DNA from: an uncultured Prevotella sp.
GTDB taxonomy: Bacteria > Bacteroidota > Bacteroidia > Bacteroidales > Bacteroidaceae
Length of the DNA stretch: 39,244 nt
Reading direction: 5' to 3'
Assembly: GCA_902497035.1 (NCBI GenBank)
Contig: CABVDL010000014.1
Location: forward strand, 1 to 39,244
Shown here: piece after piece, positions 1 through 9,300 of the stretch
How positions within the stretch are numbered: the stretch's first letter is position 1
How the letters are laid out: the number at the start of each line of letters is the position of its first letter
Notes under the pieces: model-generated
Seen by the model: the letters and a program-made list of their open reading frames with translations, nothing else
The model's database searches: none
Told to the model about the DNA's origin: nothing
Position numbers and translations under genes: made by a program

Positions 1-277
1 TATAATATATAATAATATAATATATTTTTACTCTATAGTCTCATTTTCGCCGTTTTTCCGTCCGCATGTCGGCATCGGCCTTATGTTGCGTTGTTGCGTT
101 GTTGCGTTGTTGCGTATGGGAGGAGCAGTGGGCAATGAGCAACGGGCATCCCCGTCTTGCCAAACTGTATATATACCCTGAACTAATAATAATTACGCGC
201 CCCGCAGACCATAAATTCAGAAATATGAGATTTACGGCTTGTCGTTAACAGATTTTAACTGCAATAGGGGCCGCGGA
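1..277. other. non-coding AT-rich region
   Basis: No convincing gene is visible here. The first 30 bases are almost pure A/T. An 8-bp tandem repeat (85-116) follows. A 60-codon open frame at 66-248 has no recognisable domain and starts with a Cys-rich stretch that is simply the translated repeat, so I do not call it a gene. The stretch probably holds the end of an upstream intergenic region before the promoter at 278. Confidence 0.5.
85..116. repeat. 8-bp tandem repeat (GTTGCGTT, four copies)
   Basis: The unit GTTGCGTT occurs four times head to tail; the fourth copy ends in A instead of T. The unit length is not a multiple of three, so copy-number change would shift any reading frame across it. 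No gene across it is supported. Confidence 0.85.
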
Positions 278-309
278 TTTGGAAACGTGGCAATTGCGCA
301 GTATCTTTG
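278..309 (+). promoter_or_regulatory. Bacteroidota sigma-ABfr type promoter
   Basis: TTTG at 278-281 is followed after exactly 20 nt by TATCTTTG at 302-309. This matches the Bacteroidota consensus (TTTG, about 19-21 nt, TAnnTTTG) completely. Transcription would start around 313 and give a leader of about 100 nt before the small gene at 415. An imperfect GC-rich hairpin (349-400, arms beginning CCCTGCCAG and ending CTGGGAGGG) lies in that leader. Confidence 0.8.
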
Positions 310-414
310 CAGCGTAAACAAAACAATATATTAACCCTTTAGAAAAATCCCTGCCAGCCCGCTGCCGGGTTTGCGCGCTCCCCTCGGGGGACTGGGAGGG
401 TCTCCGATCCGCTT

Positions 415-555
415 ATGCTACACTACAAAGTTTATCAGAACAAGTCCAAGGGCAACCGGGCCTACGGCAAGTGGTTCGCCTGCGCCATCGTCAACATGAT
501 TGTCTCCATCCTCACCGCCATCGCCACCACGCTCGGGCTGGCCAGCTGCATGTGA
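415..555 (+). CDS. 46-aa chimera: HU-like N-terminus joined to a smalltalk-type tail
   Basis: ATG at 415 opens a 46-residue frame that stops at 553-555. Residues 1-22 (MLHYKVYQNKSKG...GKWFA) look like the start of the HU-like (HU-HIG) DNA-binding proteins of Bacteroidales. Residues 23-46 (ending ILTAIATTLGLASCM) look like the hydrophobic end of the ~30-aa 'smalltalk' proteins, which in this group are usually encoded close to such HU genes. The rest of the HU domain is missing, so DNA binding is not expected. A purine-rich GGGAGGG (394-400) lies about 15 nt upstream of the ATG, and a consensus promoter lies at 278-309, so it is probably transcribed. It may be a deletion fusion of two neighbouring genes or a functional membrane micropeptide. 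Family calls are from memory of sequence patterns. Confidence 0.6.
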   Translation: MLHYKVYQNKSKGNRAYGKWFACAIVNMIVSILTAIATTLGLASCM

Positions 556-592
556 GCGCGGGCTGAATGGCAGGGAGAATGGGTGTAAAGAG

Positions 593-3148
593 CTAATCCT
601 CATCCGGGTGCCGCCTCACCTCAAACATGAGCTCGTCGGCATCCGGATTTTTGCTTATCTGTATGGTGTCGCCCGCCCTCAGCTCGTCTGACAGGATTTT
701 CTCGCTCAGTCCGTCTTCGATATAGGTCTGGATGGCGCGTTTCAGCGGGCGGGCGCCAAACTGTACGTCGTAGCCCTTTGTCGCGACGAACTCCTTGGCC
801 TCGTCGGTGAGCTCAATGCGGAAGCCCATGTCGGCAACGCGCCTGTAAAGTCCCTCGAGCTCGATGCCGATGATTTTCTTGACGGACTCAAGGTCGAGCT
901 GGTCGAACATGATTATCTCATCAAGCCGGTTGAGAAACTCGGGCGAGAACTGCCGCGAGAGGCTCTTCTGAATGATGGCGCGCGCATATTGCTTATCGCG
1001 GTTGTCCATTTCGGCTATATTCGAGATGCCGCTTGCCGTGAAGCCTACTCCATGTCCAAACTCCTTAAGTTGCCGAGTGCCAGCATTTGAGGTCATGATG
1101 ATTACCGTATTACGGAAATCAACCAAACGCCCATTGCCATCGGTCAGCCGCCCCTCGTCAAGAACCTGCAGCAGGAGGTTGAACACATTGCCGTGTGCCT
1201 TCTCGATTTCGTCAAGCAGCACGATGGAGTAGGGGTGGCGCCTTACGCGCTCGGTGAGCTGTCCGCCCTCCTCGTAGCCGACGTATCCTGGAGGCGCGCC
1301 GATGAGGCGGGAGACGTTGAAGCTTTCGGTGTACTCGCTCATGTCAATGCGGATGAGCGCCTCGGGCGAGCCAAACAGCGTCTCGGCCAGTTTCTTGGCC
1401 AGATAGGTCTTTCCCACGCCGGTGGGGCCGAGGAACATGAACGCGCCGATGGGGCGGTTGGGGTCTTTCAGCCCGACACGGTTGCGCTGTATGGCCTTCA
1501 CTATCTTCTCAATGGCGGGGTCTTGCCCGATGACGGCCTCTTTCAGCCTGCCGGCCATGTTTCTCAAGCGCGCGCCCTCGGCCTCGGCCATGCGCTGTAC
1601 GGGGATGCCGGTCATCATCGAGACGACATCAGCCACTTCGGCATCGGTTACCGTCTGCCGTGTCCCGGCATCGTTCTTCTGCCATTCCTGCTGCAGCTGC
1701 CTCAGCTTCTGCTCGGTCTCGAGCTGCCGGTCACGGCAGTTGGCCGCAAGCTCATAGTTCTGGGCGCTGACAGCCTCCTGCTTCTTCCGCCTGATGTCCT
1801 CAATGTCTTTTTCCGTGCGGGTTATCTCAGGTGGCACCTTGGCATTTTGCAGGCGGACGCGCGATCCCACCTCGTCCATGGCGTCAATGGCCTTGTCGGG
1901 GAAGAACCGGTCGGTGACGTACCGGTCTGTCAGTTTGACACATGCCCTTAGTGCCTCGTCGGTATAGCAGACGTGGTGGTGCTCCTCGTAGCGGGACTTG
2001 ATGTTTTCCAGGATCTGCAGGGTCTCTTCCTTTGTCGCGGGCTCTACCTGCACCTTCTGGAAGCGCCGCTCCAGCGCGCCGTCTTTCTCGATTGAGTTGC
2101 GGTACTCGTCAACGGTGGTGGCTCCGATGCACTGTATGGTTCCGCGGGCAAGGGCGGGCTTCATGATGTTGGCCGCGTCCATGCTGCCCGGCGTCGAGCC
2201 TGCGCCGATGAGCGTGTGTATCTCGTCGATGAAGACGATGATATTGGGGTTTTGCTCCAGCTCCTTGAGCAGGGCGCGGATGCGCTCCTCGAACTGTCCG
2301 CGATATTTCGTGCCGGCCACAATGGCGGTCATGTCAAGGCTCACCAGGCGGCGGTTGAAGAGCATCGGCGATGTCTTGTGCCCGGCTATGAGCTGGGCCA
2401 GTCCCTCGACGATGGCGCTCTTGCCCACGCCCGGCTCGCCTATTAATATGGGATTGTTCTTCTTCCGCCGTCCCAGGATTTCCACCACGCGCTGAATTTC
2501 CTTTTCCCTTCCCACCACGGGGTCGAGCTTGCCGGCTGCCGCGGCCTTTGTCAGGTCGGTTGAGAAATTGTCAAGCACGGGTGTCTTTCCGTCGCCTTGC
2601 GATTGGGCGGCAGTCGCTGGGCCGTGCTGTCGGCCGTTCTGCCCGCCGCTGTTTCCGGGCGCGTCAAATTCTTCCTCTTCCTCGTCGGGCAGTCCCAGTC
2701 CGTCGGTCATGGGCTTTTTCTCGAGCAGCCGCAGGGCGGTCTCGTAGTCGAGGCTGTTGCTCTCAAGCACCGTTTTTGCGCCGTTGTCCGCCTGGTCGTG
2801 AAGAATGGCCAGGAGCAGGTGCTGTGTGTCTACGGTCTGTGTGTGCTGTATGCGGGCCTCGAGCACGGCAAGCCTGAGGATGTTGCTGGCCTGCTGGTTG
2901 AGCATGGGCTCGCCGGCCTGAGTGTCTTGCCGCATGCTTTCGTGGCGCGCGCTCTCTTCCAGCTCCTGCTTTACGGTCTGCCGGTCGATGTTAAGCCGTT
3001 GGAGAATATCGGTTATGGGGCTGTCCTTCTCTCTCAGCATGCCGAGCAGGAGATGCTCCGGCCCGACTGCGCTGCTGGCCAGGCGGGTCGCCTCTTCCCT
3101 GCTGAAGGCAAGGACCTCCGAAACTTTTGGTGAAAACTGACTGGTCAT
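593..3148 (-). CDS. clpC: ATP-dependent Clp protease ATP-binding subunit ClpC
   Basis: This 851-aa Hsp100 unfoldase threads substrates into the ClpP peptidase in the cytoplasm. In order: two Clp_N repeats (about 5-145), a Glu- then Gly/Gln-rich linker (about 155-188), AAA module 1 with Walker A GEPGVGKS at 237-244 and Walker B FIDEIH near 307-311, a UVR-like middle region (about 452-487), AAA module 2 with Walker A GPTGVGKT at 574-581, and a C-terminal D2-small domain. The tripeptide VGF at 701-703 is the ClpP-docking loop, which marks this as ClpC rather than the disaggregase ClpB. The length is normal. ATG at 3148 is preceded by AAGAAAGGA. It has its own promoter at 3208-3239 and appears monocistronic; addB ends 190 bp upstream on the same strand. 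No CtsR or CIRCE box was recognised. Confidence 0.96.
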   Translation of the reverse strand: MTSQFSPKVSEVLAFSREEATRLASSAVGPEHLLLGMLREKDSPITDILQRLNIDRQTVKQELEESARHESMRQDTQAGEPMLNQQASNILRLAVLEARIQHTQTVDTQHLLLAILHDQADNGAKTVLESNSLDYETALRLLEKKPMTDGLGLPDEEEEEFDAPGNSGGQNGRQHGPATAAQSQGDGKTPVLDNFSTDLTKAAAAGKLDPVVGREKEIQRVVEILGRRKKNNPILIGEPGVGKSAIVEGLAQLIAGHKTSPMLFNRRLVSLDMTAIVAGTKYRGQFEERIRALLKELEQNPNIIVFIDEIHTLIGAGSTPGSMDAANIMKPALARGTIQCIGATTVDEYRNSIEKDGALERRFQKVQVEPATKEETLQILENIKSRYEEHHHVCYTDEALRACVKLTDRYVTDRFFPDKAIDAMDEVGSRVRLQNAKVPPEITRTEKDIEDIRRKKQEAVSAQNYELAANCRDRQLETEQKLRQLQQEWQKNDAGTRQTVTDAEVADVVSMMTGIPVQRMAEAEGARLRNMAGRLKEAVIGQDPAIEKIVKAIQRNRVGLKDPNRPIGAFMFLGPTGVGKTYLAKKLAETLFGSPEALIRIDMSEYTESFNVSRLIGAPPGYVGYEEGGQLTERVRRHPYSIVLLDEIEKAHGNVFNLLLQVLDEGRLTDGNGRLVDFRNTVIIMTSNAGTRQLKEFGHGVGFTASGISNIAEMDNRDKQYARAIIQKSLSRQFSPEFLNRLDEIIMFDQLDLESVKKIIGIELEGLYRRVADMGFRIELTDEAKEFVATKGYDVQFGARPLKRAIQTYIEDGLSEKILSDELRAGDTIQISKNPDADELMFEVRRHPDED

Positions 3149-3180
3149 CTATTATCCTTTCTTTTTAGTTTGTGTGCACT

Positions 3181-3200
3181 CATTGGGCACAAGCCCAATG
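3181..3200. promoter_or_regulatory. perfect inverted repeat at the clpC transcription start
   Basis: CATTGGGC, a 4-nt spacer ACAA, then GCCCAATG: 8-bp perfect arms. It begins right at the predicted clpC transcript start, so it would either form a 5'-terminal mRNA hairpin or serve as an operator overlapping +1. The sequence differs from CIRCE and CtsR sites. Confidence 0.6.
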
Positions 3201-3207
3201 TCTGTTG

Positions 3208-3239
3208 CAAATATACATATTTTTGCCGCATACTGCAAG
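3208..3239 (-). promoter_or_regulatory. clpC promoter
   Basis: Read on the minus strand, CTTG at 3239-3236 is followed after 20 nt by TATATTTG at 3215-3208, matching the Bacteroidota -33/-7 consensus. Predicted transcription start is near 3202, giving a leader of about 55 nt. Confidence 0.75.
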
Positions 3240-3339
3240 CATTATGCCAAATAAACAGTCTTTTCTCCAAAAATGCGGATTTGGCCAGGCCTGAGGCCGT
3301 TTTCCTGTCAATATGTCATCCGTGTGGCGCGGGCGCGGC

Positions 3340-6303
3340 TCAGAGGCCGCAGATGTCGCGGTAGGGGCAACGGGCGCACCGTGTCTCGTCGGCCGTGGGC
3401 AGGAATGGTTTCGAGACGTCGAAGATTTCCTGCAGCAGTCTCCTCAGTCCGCTCTCAAAATCGTCAGCGACGGCCCCGATGTCGGTCACGCGCTCCTTTT
3501 TCCTGTCTTCCCGAAGCAGCCGTAGCACGGGGTCGTAATCGGACTTGCCCGCCTCGCGGATAAACATCAGGGCGGGGGCCACTGGCAGCGACTGCCTGTT
3601 GACCCGTTTTCCGGCCTCTTTGCCGAAGCGGATGATGTGGGAATAAAGAAAGGCCTGGAGGTAGTACGCCGTGTGCTTGCTGTCGACAAAGGCGGGGTCG
3701 AAAATCTCGTCAGCCGTCGGGGGAGCCGAGGTCAGCGGGATGCCGGTCTTGTAGTCGATGACGCGTATGGTGGGACTTCCGTTCTCCACGATCTCGTCGA
3801 GCCGGTCAATCTGTCCGCCGAGCATGAGGTGACGGTCCTTTCCGTTTACGCTGAAGTGGAATGGCTCGTAGAATTTTTCTTCCAGGGCCAGTATCCTGAC
3901 GGGTGTGTGGCTGAGGTCGTGGCGGAGGAGCCTGCCGATGTACAGCCGGATGACGTTGCGGTTGAGCAGTTGCAGTCCGTTGTATTGCGGACGGAAGGTG
4001 TCACTGCCGGTCTTGAACAATATTTCCCTGAATGCCCGGTCGATGCACAGGTCCGTGCGTCTGCGGTCGCCGACCATCCTCTCAAGGTCGGACTTTGTAA
4101 TCTCGTGGGCGTGGCTGTCGCCGGAGAGGAATTCGAAAATCAGCTGGGCCGTTCGGTGGAAGATGTCACCGAACAGGGCTGCGTCGATAGTGCCGTCATC
4201 GTTGTCGTCGGGTTCCCTGAGTCCGCAGACGGTATTGTAGTAGAACTGCAGGTTGCACCTGAGGTAGCGGCCCAGGGCAGAGGGAGAGAGGGCGCCAATG
4301 CTGTCGAGCTTGCTTGCGACGACGCCACACTTGCTCACGTCGTGTCTGTTGACGGGGGGCACTTCCTGTCCCGACGTAAGTGCCCTGCGCCTGACAGTCT
4401 GGTGCGGATTGTCAACCATAAACTGAAGCATGAAGCGGCTCATCTCCCCCTGACGGCCGGCGTCGGCGGCATTGTTGTAGGCCAGGGTGACGTCGCCGGC
4501 GCGCTGCAGCAGCGAATAGAAGTAGTAGGCATAGACGGCGACCTTGTTTTCGACGGTTGTCATTTCGAAGCCGCGTCTGAGCGAATGAGGTATGAATGAG
4601 GCGTCGTTCACCCCTTTGGGGAGGTTGCCCTCATTGCATGACAGGACGAGAACGTGGTCGAAATCCAGGTTGCGCGTTTCCAGCACGCCCATAATCTGTA
4701 CGCCCATGGCGGGCTCTCCGTGGAAGGGGATTGTGGTTGTGGCGGCCAGCTGGTCGATGAGCTTCTTTAATATGGCCGTGCCCACGATTTGCTTGCCGCC
4801 GGCCATACCCGTCGCAGCGTCGGGTGCGACGGTCATGAGGTCATTGAGACGGTTGATGAGGGTGTACATGCGGAAAATTGACTCATGGGTCAGGTCGTCG
4901 GCCGTGTGGCGCGATCCAATTCCGATTTGGCGTAAAATCTCAGCCATCCAGGGCAGCAGCTCGAGACAGCCGTCGGTGGTCCGGACGGTCCGAAAGAGCA
5001 GTGCGAGAGCACTGTCGAAGCCCTCGGTGAGCATGCCGCGGGAGGGGTAGCCGGTCTTGTGGCTGTCGAGAAATGCTGAAAGCGTGGCGCAGTCATCCGA
5101 CAGATATTTGGCATAGGGATGGCGCAGTATGCGGTTGACATACTTCAGGCGGTAGTGCAGCCCGTCGCGGGTAAGTCCTCTCAACTGCAGGTCGATAAGC
5201 ATGCTGACCAGTGTGTAAGCCGGGGAGGCGGCGAGCGGATAGCCGGTTGTGATATTGACGCGGTCAGCTTCTTCTGGCAGACAGTGAACGACGTTTTGCA
5301 GCAGGTGCTCATCACCCAGTACCACAGCGATGCGCTGCAGGGGGTTGGCCACAGGGTCTTGCCGTGCTGCGGCCAGCCGCTCCTTGAGCCAGCCGGTCAC
5401 GTATCTTGCCTGAATGTCCTCAGTGGGGGCCGACAGGAAAGTGATGTCCTTGGGTGCGGACAATTGACTGTATATTCCGTCGGCGTCGATGCCGTCGCTT
5501 GCCCTGCCCCCGTCCAGCTCATTGGGGAATTTCCGAAGATACTGGCTGATATAGCGGCCTGCCTCCTGCTGCGGCTGCATGAAGGCTTTGTCGTAATCCC
5601 AGTAGAACTTGGCCTTTCCCAAGTCTTTCAATTGTCTGAACAGACGCTGCTCGACTTTCTGCAAAAGATTGAACCCAACGAATATATAATGCTGAAAGTT
5701 GAAGTCGTCCGGGCTTTTGCCGACGACGTCCCTGTAGAGCATTCCCTCATAGGCCAGTCCGTCTTTGAAAAGGGCCTTGCGGAAAGCATGATAGATTTCG
5801 CCCATATGTCTCCAAATGGAGTTGTAGCCTGACTGCAGGCTGGTCTGTCCGCTGACTTTGCCGAAGAATTGCTCGAGGCTCTCCCGCTGTACGGCAGTGA
5901 GGAAAGAGAAGTCTTTCATGCTCTGCCAGGCCTCCAGGCTGATGAAAAGCTTGTCGGCATCCACAAGGTTTTTGTCAAGGTCGTCGAAGTCGCTGAGCAT
6001 CAGCTGCCCCCACGAGTAGAAATGGTCGAGCGTCTCGTTGCTTCCGGTGATGGAGGTGTATATGTTGTAAAGCTTGAAAATGAGCGTAATCTGGTCGGGA
6101 ACCATTAGCGCGGAATGATTGCGGAACAGGTCGCTGATGGTGAAGTAGGACGGACTCCACAGCGGCTTGCCGGCCTGGCTGAACAGTGCCTGGTCAAGAA
6201 AGAGCGAGGCGCGCTTGTTGGGGAAGACAACGGCAATGCGTGTAAGACTGTCTGTACCGTACTTGGCCAGAATGTCCCTGGCTACTGTCTGAAGAAATGT
6301 CAT
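3340..6303 (-). CDS. addB: AddB-type helicase-nuclease subunit (PD-(D/E)XK, Fe-S)
   Basis: A 987-aa protein that partners AddA in processing DNA double-strand ends for RecA-dependent repair. The C-terminal half carries a RecB-family nuclease: GDIFHR at 712-717, GGQIDR with Asp833, and IDYKTG with Asp850 and Lys852. Four cysteines (Cys683, then Cys976, Cys979 and Cys985 as C-x2-C-x5-C) match the 4Fe-4S staple known from AddB. The N-terminal helicase-like part begins VVFPNKR at about 25-31 and lacks a classical GKT/S Walker A loop, so ATPase activity is unlikely from this subunit. It starts 19 bp after the addA stop, so the two are almost certainly one operon. Database names may read only 'PD-(D/E)XK nuclease family protein'. 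Confidence 0.88.
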   Translation of the reverse strand: MTFLQTVARDILAKYGTDSLTRIAVVFPNKRASLFLDQALFSQAGKPLWSPSYFTISDLFRNHSALMVPDQITLIFKLYNIYTSITGSNETLDHFYSWGQLMLSDFDDLDKNLVDADKLFISLEAWQSMKDFSFLTAVQRESLEQFFGKVSGQTSLQSGYNSIWRHMGEIYHAFRKALFKDGLAYEGMLYRDVVGKSPDDFNFQHYIFVGFNLLQKVEQRLFRQLKDLGKAKFYWDYDKAFMQPQQEAGRYISQYLRKFPNELDGGRASDGIDADGIYSQLSAPKDITFLSAPTEDIQARYVTGWLKERLAAARQDPVANPLQRIAVVLGDEHLLQNVVHCLPEEADRVNITTGYPLAASPAYTLVSMLIDLQLRGLTRDGLHYRLKYVNRILRHPYAKYLSDDCATLSAFLDSHKTGYPSRGMLTEGFDSALALLFRTVRTTDGCLELLPWMAEILRQIGIGSRHTADDLTHESIFRMYTLINRLNDLMTVAPDAATGMAGGKQIVGTAILKKLIDQLAATTTIPFHGEPAMGVQIMGVLETRNLDFDHVLVLSCNEGNLPKGVNDASFIPHSLRRGFEMTTVENKVAVYAYYFYSLLQRAGDVTLAYNNAADAGRQGEMSRFMLQFMVDNPHQTVRRRALTSGQEVPPVNRHDVSKCGVVASKLDSIGALSPSALGRYLRCNLQFYYNTVCGLREPDDNDDGTIDAALFGDIFHRTAQLIFEFLSGDSHAHEITKSDLERMVGDRRRTDLCIDRAFREILFKTGSDTFRPQYNGLQLLNRNVIRLYIGRLLRHDLSHTPVRILALEEKFYEPFHFSVNGKDRHLMLGGQIDRLDEIVENGSPTIRVIDYKTGIPLTSAPPTADEIFDPAFVDSKHTAYYLQAFLYSHIIRFGKEAGKRVNRQSLPVAPALMFIREAGKSDYDPVLRLLREDRKKERVTDIGAVADDFESGLRRLLQEIFDVSKPFLPTADETRCARCPYRDICGL

Positions 6304-6322
6304 GCGGAATCAATATTATGGT

Positions 6323-9300
6323 TCAACCTACTTTCACTATATGGTCATGGTGAATATACCACAAGTAGCCGCTGACATTGGAGTAGCCCATGGAGCGGAG
6401 CAGCTGCATATAGCCTTGAACTTGGGCAAGGTGCCGTGGCAGTTCCTTGCCGGTCTTGAAGTCAATCACGATCATTTGCCGGTCATCGTAGACAACGCGG
6501 TCGGGGCGTGCGTTGCGGACGTAGCCTTTATCGTGGTCGAAATAGAGGATGCTGCACTCATTGAATACTTTCCAGCGTGGTGAGAACCAATCCCTTATTT
6601 GTCTGTTCTCAAGCTTTTCCTTAATGATAGTCCTCAGTTGCCCGCGGGTCATGGGCTGCTCATAGAGCACGCCGTCGAATTCGAGCCGGGCCAGTGCCTG
6701 GTCCAGCCCGTTATAGTCGCGGATGGAGGCGAAGAGCGCGTGCAGGATGTTTCCGGTCTCGATATAGGCCTTGCGCCTCTGAAGTGCCTCGAGCTCATCG
6801 TCGGGGGTCATGAAGTCCTTGCTCGCATGGCTTTGCAGGAAGTCGTTGTGCTCCCGCGTGGCGAATGTCTTGATTTTTACGCTTTGTTCTTTTTGCTCAA
6901 AGATATTGGCCTGTACGTGGTCCTTTTCCTTTTCCGACGGACACAGCTTGCCGAAAGCGAAATGAAACGTCCTGGCAACCTCATTGTCGTCAATGTCGGC
7001 GTTGAGGCCGTCCCGCAAGCCGGGAAGCAGCGACCTCAGCAGGCGGGAGGGAGCCTGCGGCGACTCGTTTTTGCCGATGATGAAGAGATTGCGCGAGGCG
7101 CGGGTGAAAGCCACATAAAGCAAGTTGAGGTTGTCAATGATGTTCTTCGTGTGCTCGCTGAGATAATCATTCTTATAGATGGAGCCCTGCAGCCGTTTGG
7201 CGTAGAGGTTGAGGGGCACGAGAGGCAGCTCGTTGAACACTTTCTCTTTGGGCTCAGCCCAGAGTATGTCGCGCATGTCCTCTATCTTCCAGTCGCAGAA
7301 CGGAATAATCACATTGTCAAACTCAAGGCCCTTGCTCTTGTGAATGGTCAGCAGACGTATGCCGTTGATTTCGTCACTGTGGATGGAGCTTGCGCAAAGC
7401 CGGCTGTTCCATTCCGCAATGAATTCCCCGATACCTGCCACATGGCGGCTGGCGAAATCAGCCATTTGGTCGAAGAAAGCGCAGACGTACGCGCTTTGCT
7501 GTTCGAGCTTATTCAGCTGGAAGATATTGTAGAGCTGTTCAGCGAGGTCAATCAGCGGCAGCGCGAGCAGTTTGTCGCGGCCGGCTGTCATCTCGTGCGG
7601 AAGCTGGCCGGTCAATGAGTCTTTTCCGACGAACAGCTCAGCGTCGCTGTCTGTCGGACTAACAATCTGCCGCCAGGCTTTGACGAGGAAAGCTTCTGTG
7701 AGCCTGTCGTCAGGGGCGGTGAGCAGCTGCATGGCCTTGACCAGAATGTTGACGGCCAGTGAAGCATCGAGACGGAAAGCCTCGTCCGAGACCATATTCA
7801 GCATCACCGGCTGTCCGTTGACGGTCACCGCATGGTGGAGAAAATAGTTGGCCAGCAGCTTGATCTGTTTCTTGTGCCTCACGATGACGGCAATCTTGTC
7901 CTGTGGGATTTTCGCCTCAAGCAAGCTCACTACGGTCTGCTCTACGTGTGCGATTGTCTGACGGTCGTATTCCTCGTCAGCCAGCAGCGTCACTTCCACG
8001 AGTCCGGTGTCTGGCCTCGCGTCGGGTACCTGTTGCACCACGTCGGCGTAGGCGGTCCTGATTTCCCCGGCCTCGGCTACGAGCCGCCCGGGCGCGTGCT
8101 GATCCTGCAGATTTCTTACGGTATCGCCGGTAATCTGGCTGACGGCCGCAGTGAAGAAAGCATTGTTGAACCTGACGATGTTTCTCTCTGAGCGGTAGTT
8201 GACAGACAGCGGCTGAACCCGCACCTGCGCGCATGTCTCCTCGCGCAGATTTTGCAGCTGGTGCCAGTCGCCGTCACGCCACCGATAGATGCTTTGCTTC
8301 ACGTCGCCGACAATCATGCTGCCTTTGTCGTGGGCGATACAGTCGTTGAGCAGCACCTCGAAGTTTTGCCATTGCACGATGCTGGTGTCCTGGAATTCGT
8401 CAATCATGATGAAGCGGAGCTGGCCTCCGATTTTCTCATAGATGAACGGAGAGTCTTGCTTGTCGATAAGTGAGTGAAGCAGCGACTGTGTGTTGCTGAG
8501 CAGATATTCGTTGTTTTCGCTGTTGATGCGGTTCACCTCCTCTTCGATACGTCCCAGCAGCCGCAGCTCGTTGATGTGCTGCAGGGTGATGTCAACCGAC
8601 ACAACGGTGACGGCCGCCTCTTTTCTTGCTTCCTCGGCCTCCTTGAGCAGCGGCGCCACCTCGCCGACAATCGCGTTGCCCTCGGCTGAGCCTATGTCGC
8701 CCTTTTTCAGCAGCCCCTCTGGGTGGTCGCCAAGTCCTTTCGTCACATAGGAGTTGGGCATCTTTGACTTGTCGCCAAGATAATTGCCGCTGGCCAGATT
8801 TTCAAAGTATCCCGGCACATTGCTGTGGCCATGTGAGTAGTTGCTGTCTTGCAGTCCGTGCCGGGCGGCAATGACCTCATACCGCCGTGCGAAGTTCCTC
8901 ATCCGGCTGTTGGCGTTTGCCTTGAGCTTCAGGAGCTTCGCTTTATACGATTTAAAGAATTCGCCGTCATTGATGATGCCTCTTAGCTGTGCCTGGTGTG
9001 ACTTGTAAAAATCAGAGAAGATGTTCTCGCCGAATGACTTTATTGTGCCGATGACATTCCAGTTTTTATCATCATCCATACGCTCTTGTACGAAATCCAT
9101 AATCCACTGGAGCAGCGGGTCGTCGTCTTTCTCAATTTGCTCGATGATATTGTCAACAGCTTGATTTTCTACTTCTTTGTCGTTGAGCATCACCTGTAGG
9201 TTGGCGGTGAGGTCAAGTTCGCGTGCAAGGTTGCGGAGTATGCGCTGGAAGAAGCTGTCGATGGTTTCCACGCGGAAGTAGCTGTAGTTGTGCACCAGCT

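Noticed and set aside
66..248. 60-codon open frame at the window start
   Set aside because: Its first part is only the translated 8-bp repeat, it has no family resemblance and no promoter in front of it.
1193..1951. 252-codon open frame on the plus strand inside clpC
   Set aside because: Antisense to a clearly conserved gene; the open frame results from codon bias on the other strand.
3637..4599. 320-codon plus-strand open frame inside addB
   Set aside because: Overlaps the nuclease region of addB on the opposite strand; no domain is recognisable.
6599..7618. 339-codon plus-strand open frame inside addA
   Set aside because: Mirror of a conserved helicase-nuclease; no promoter or motif.
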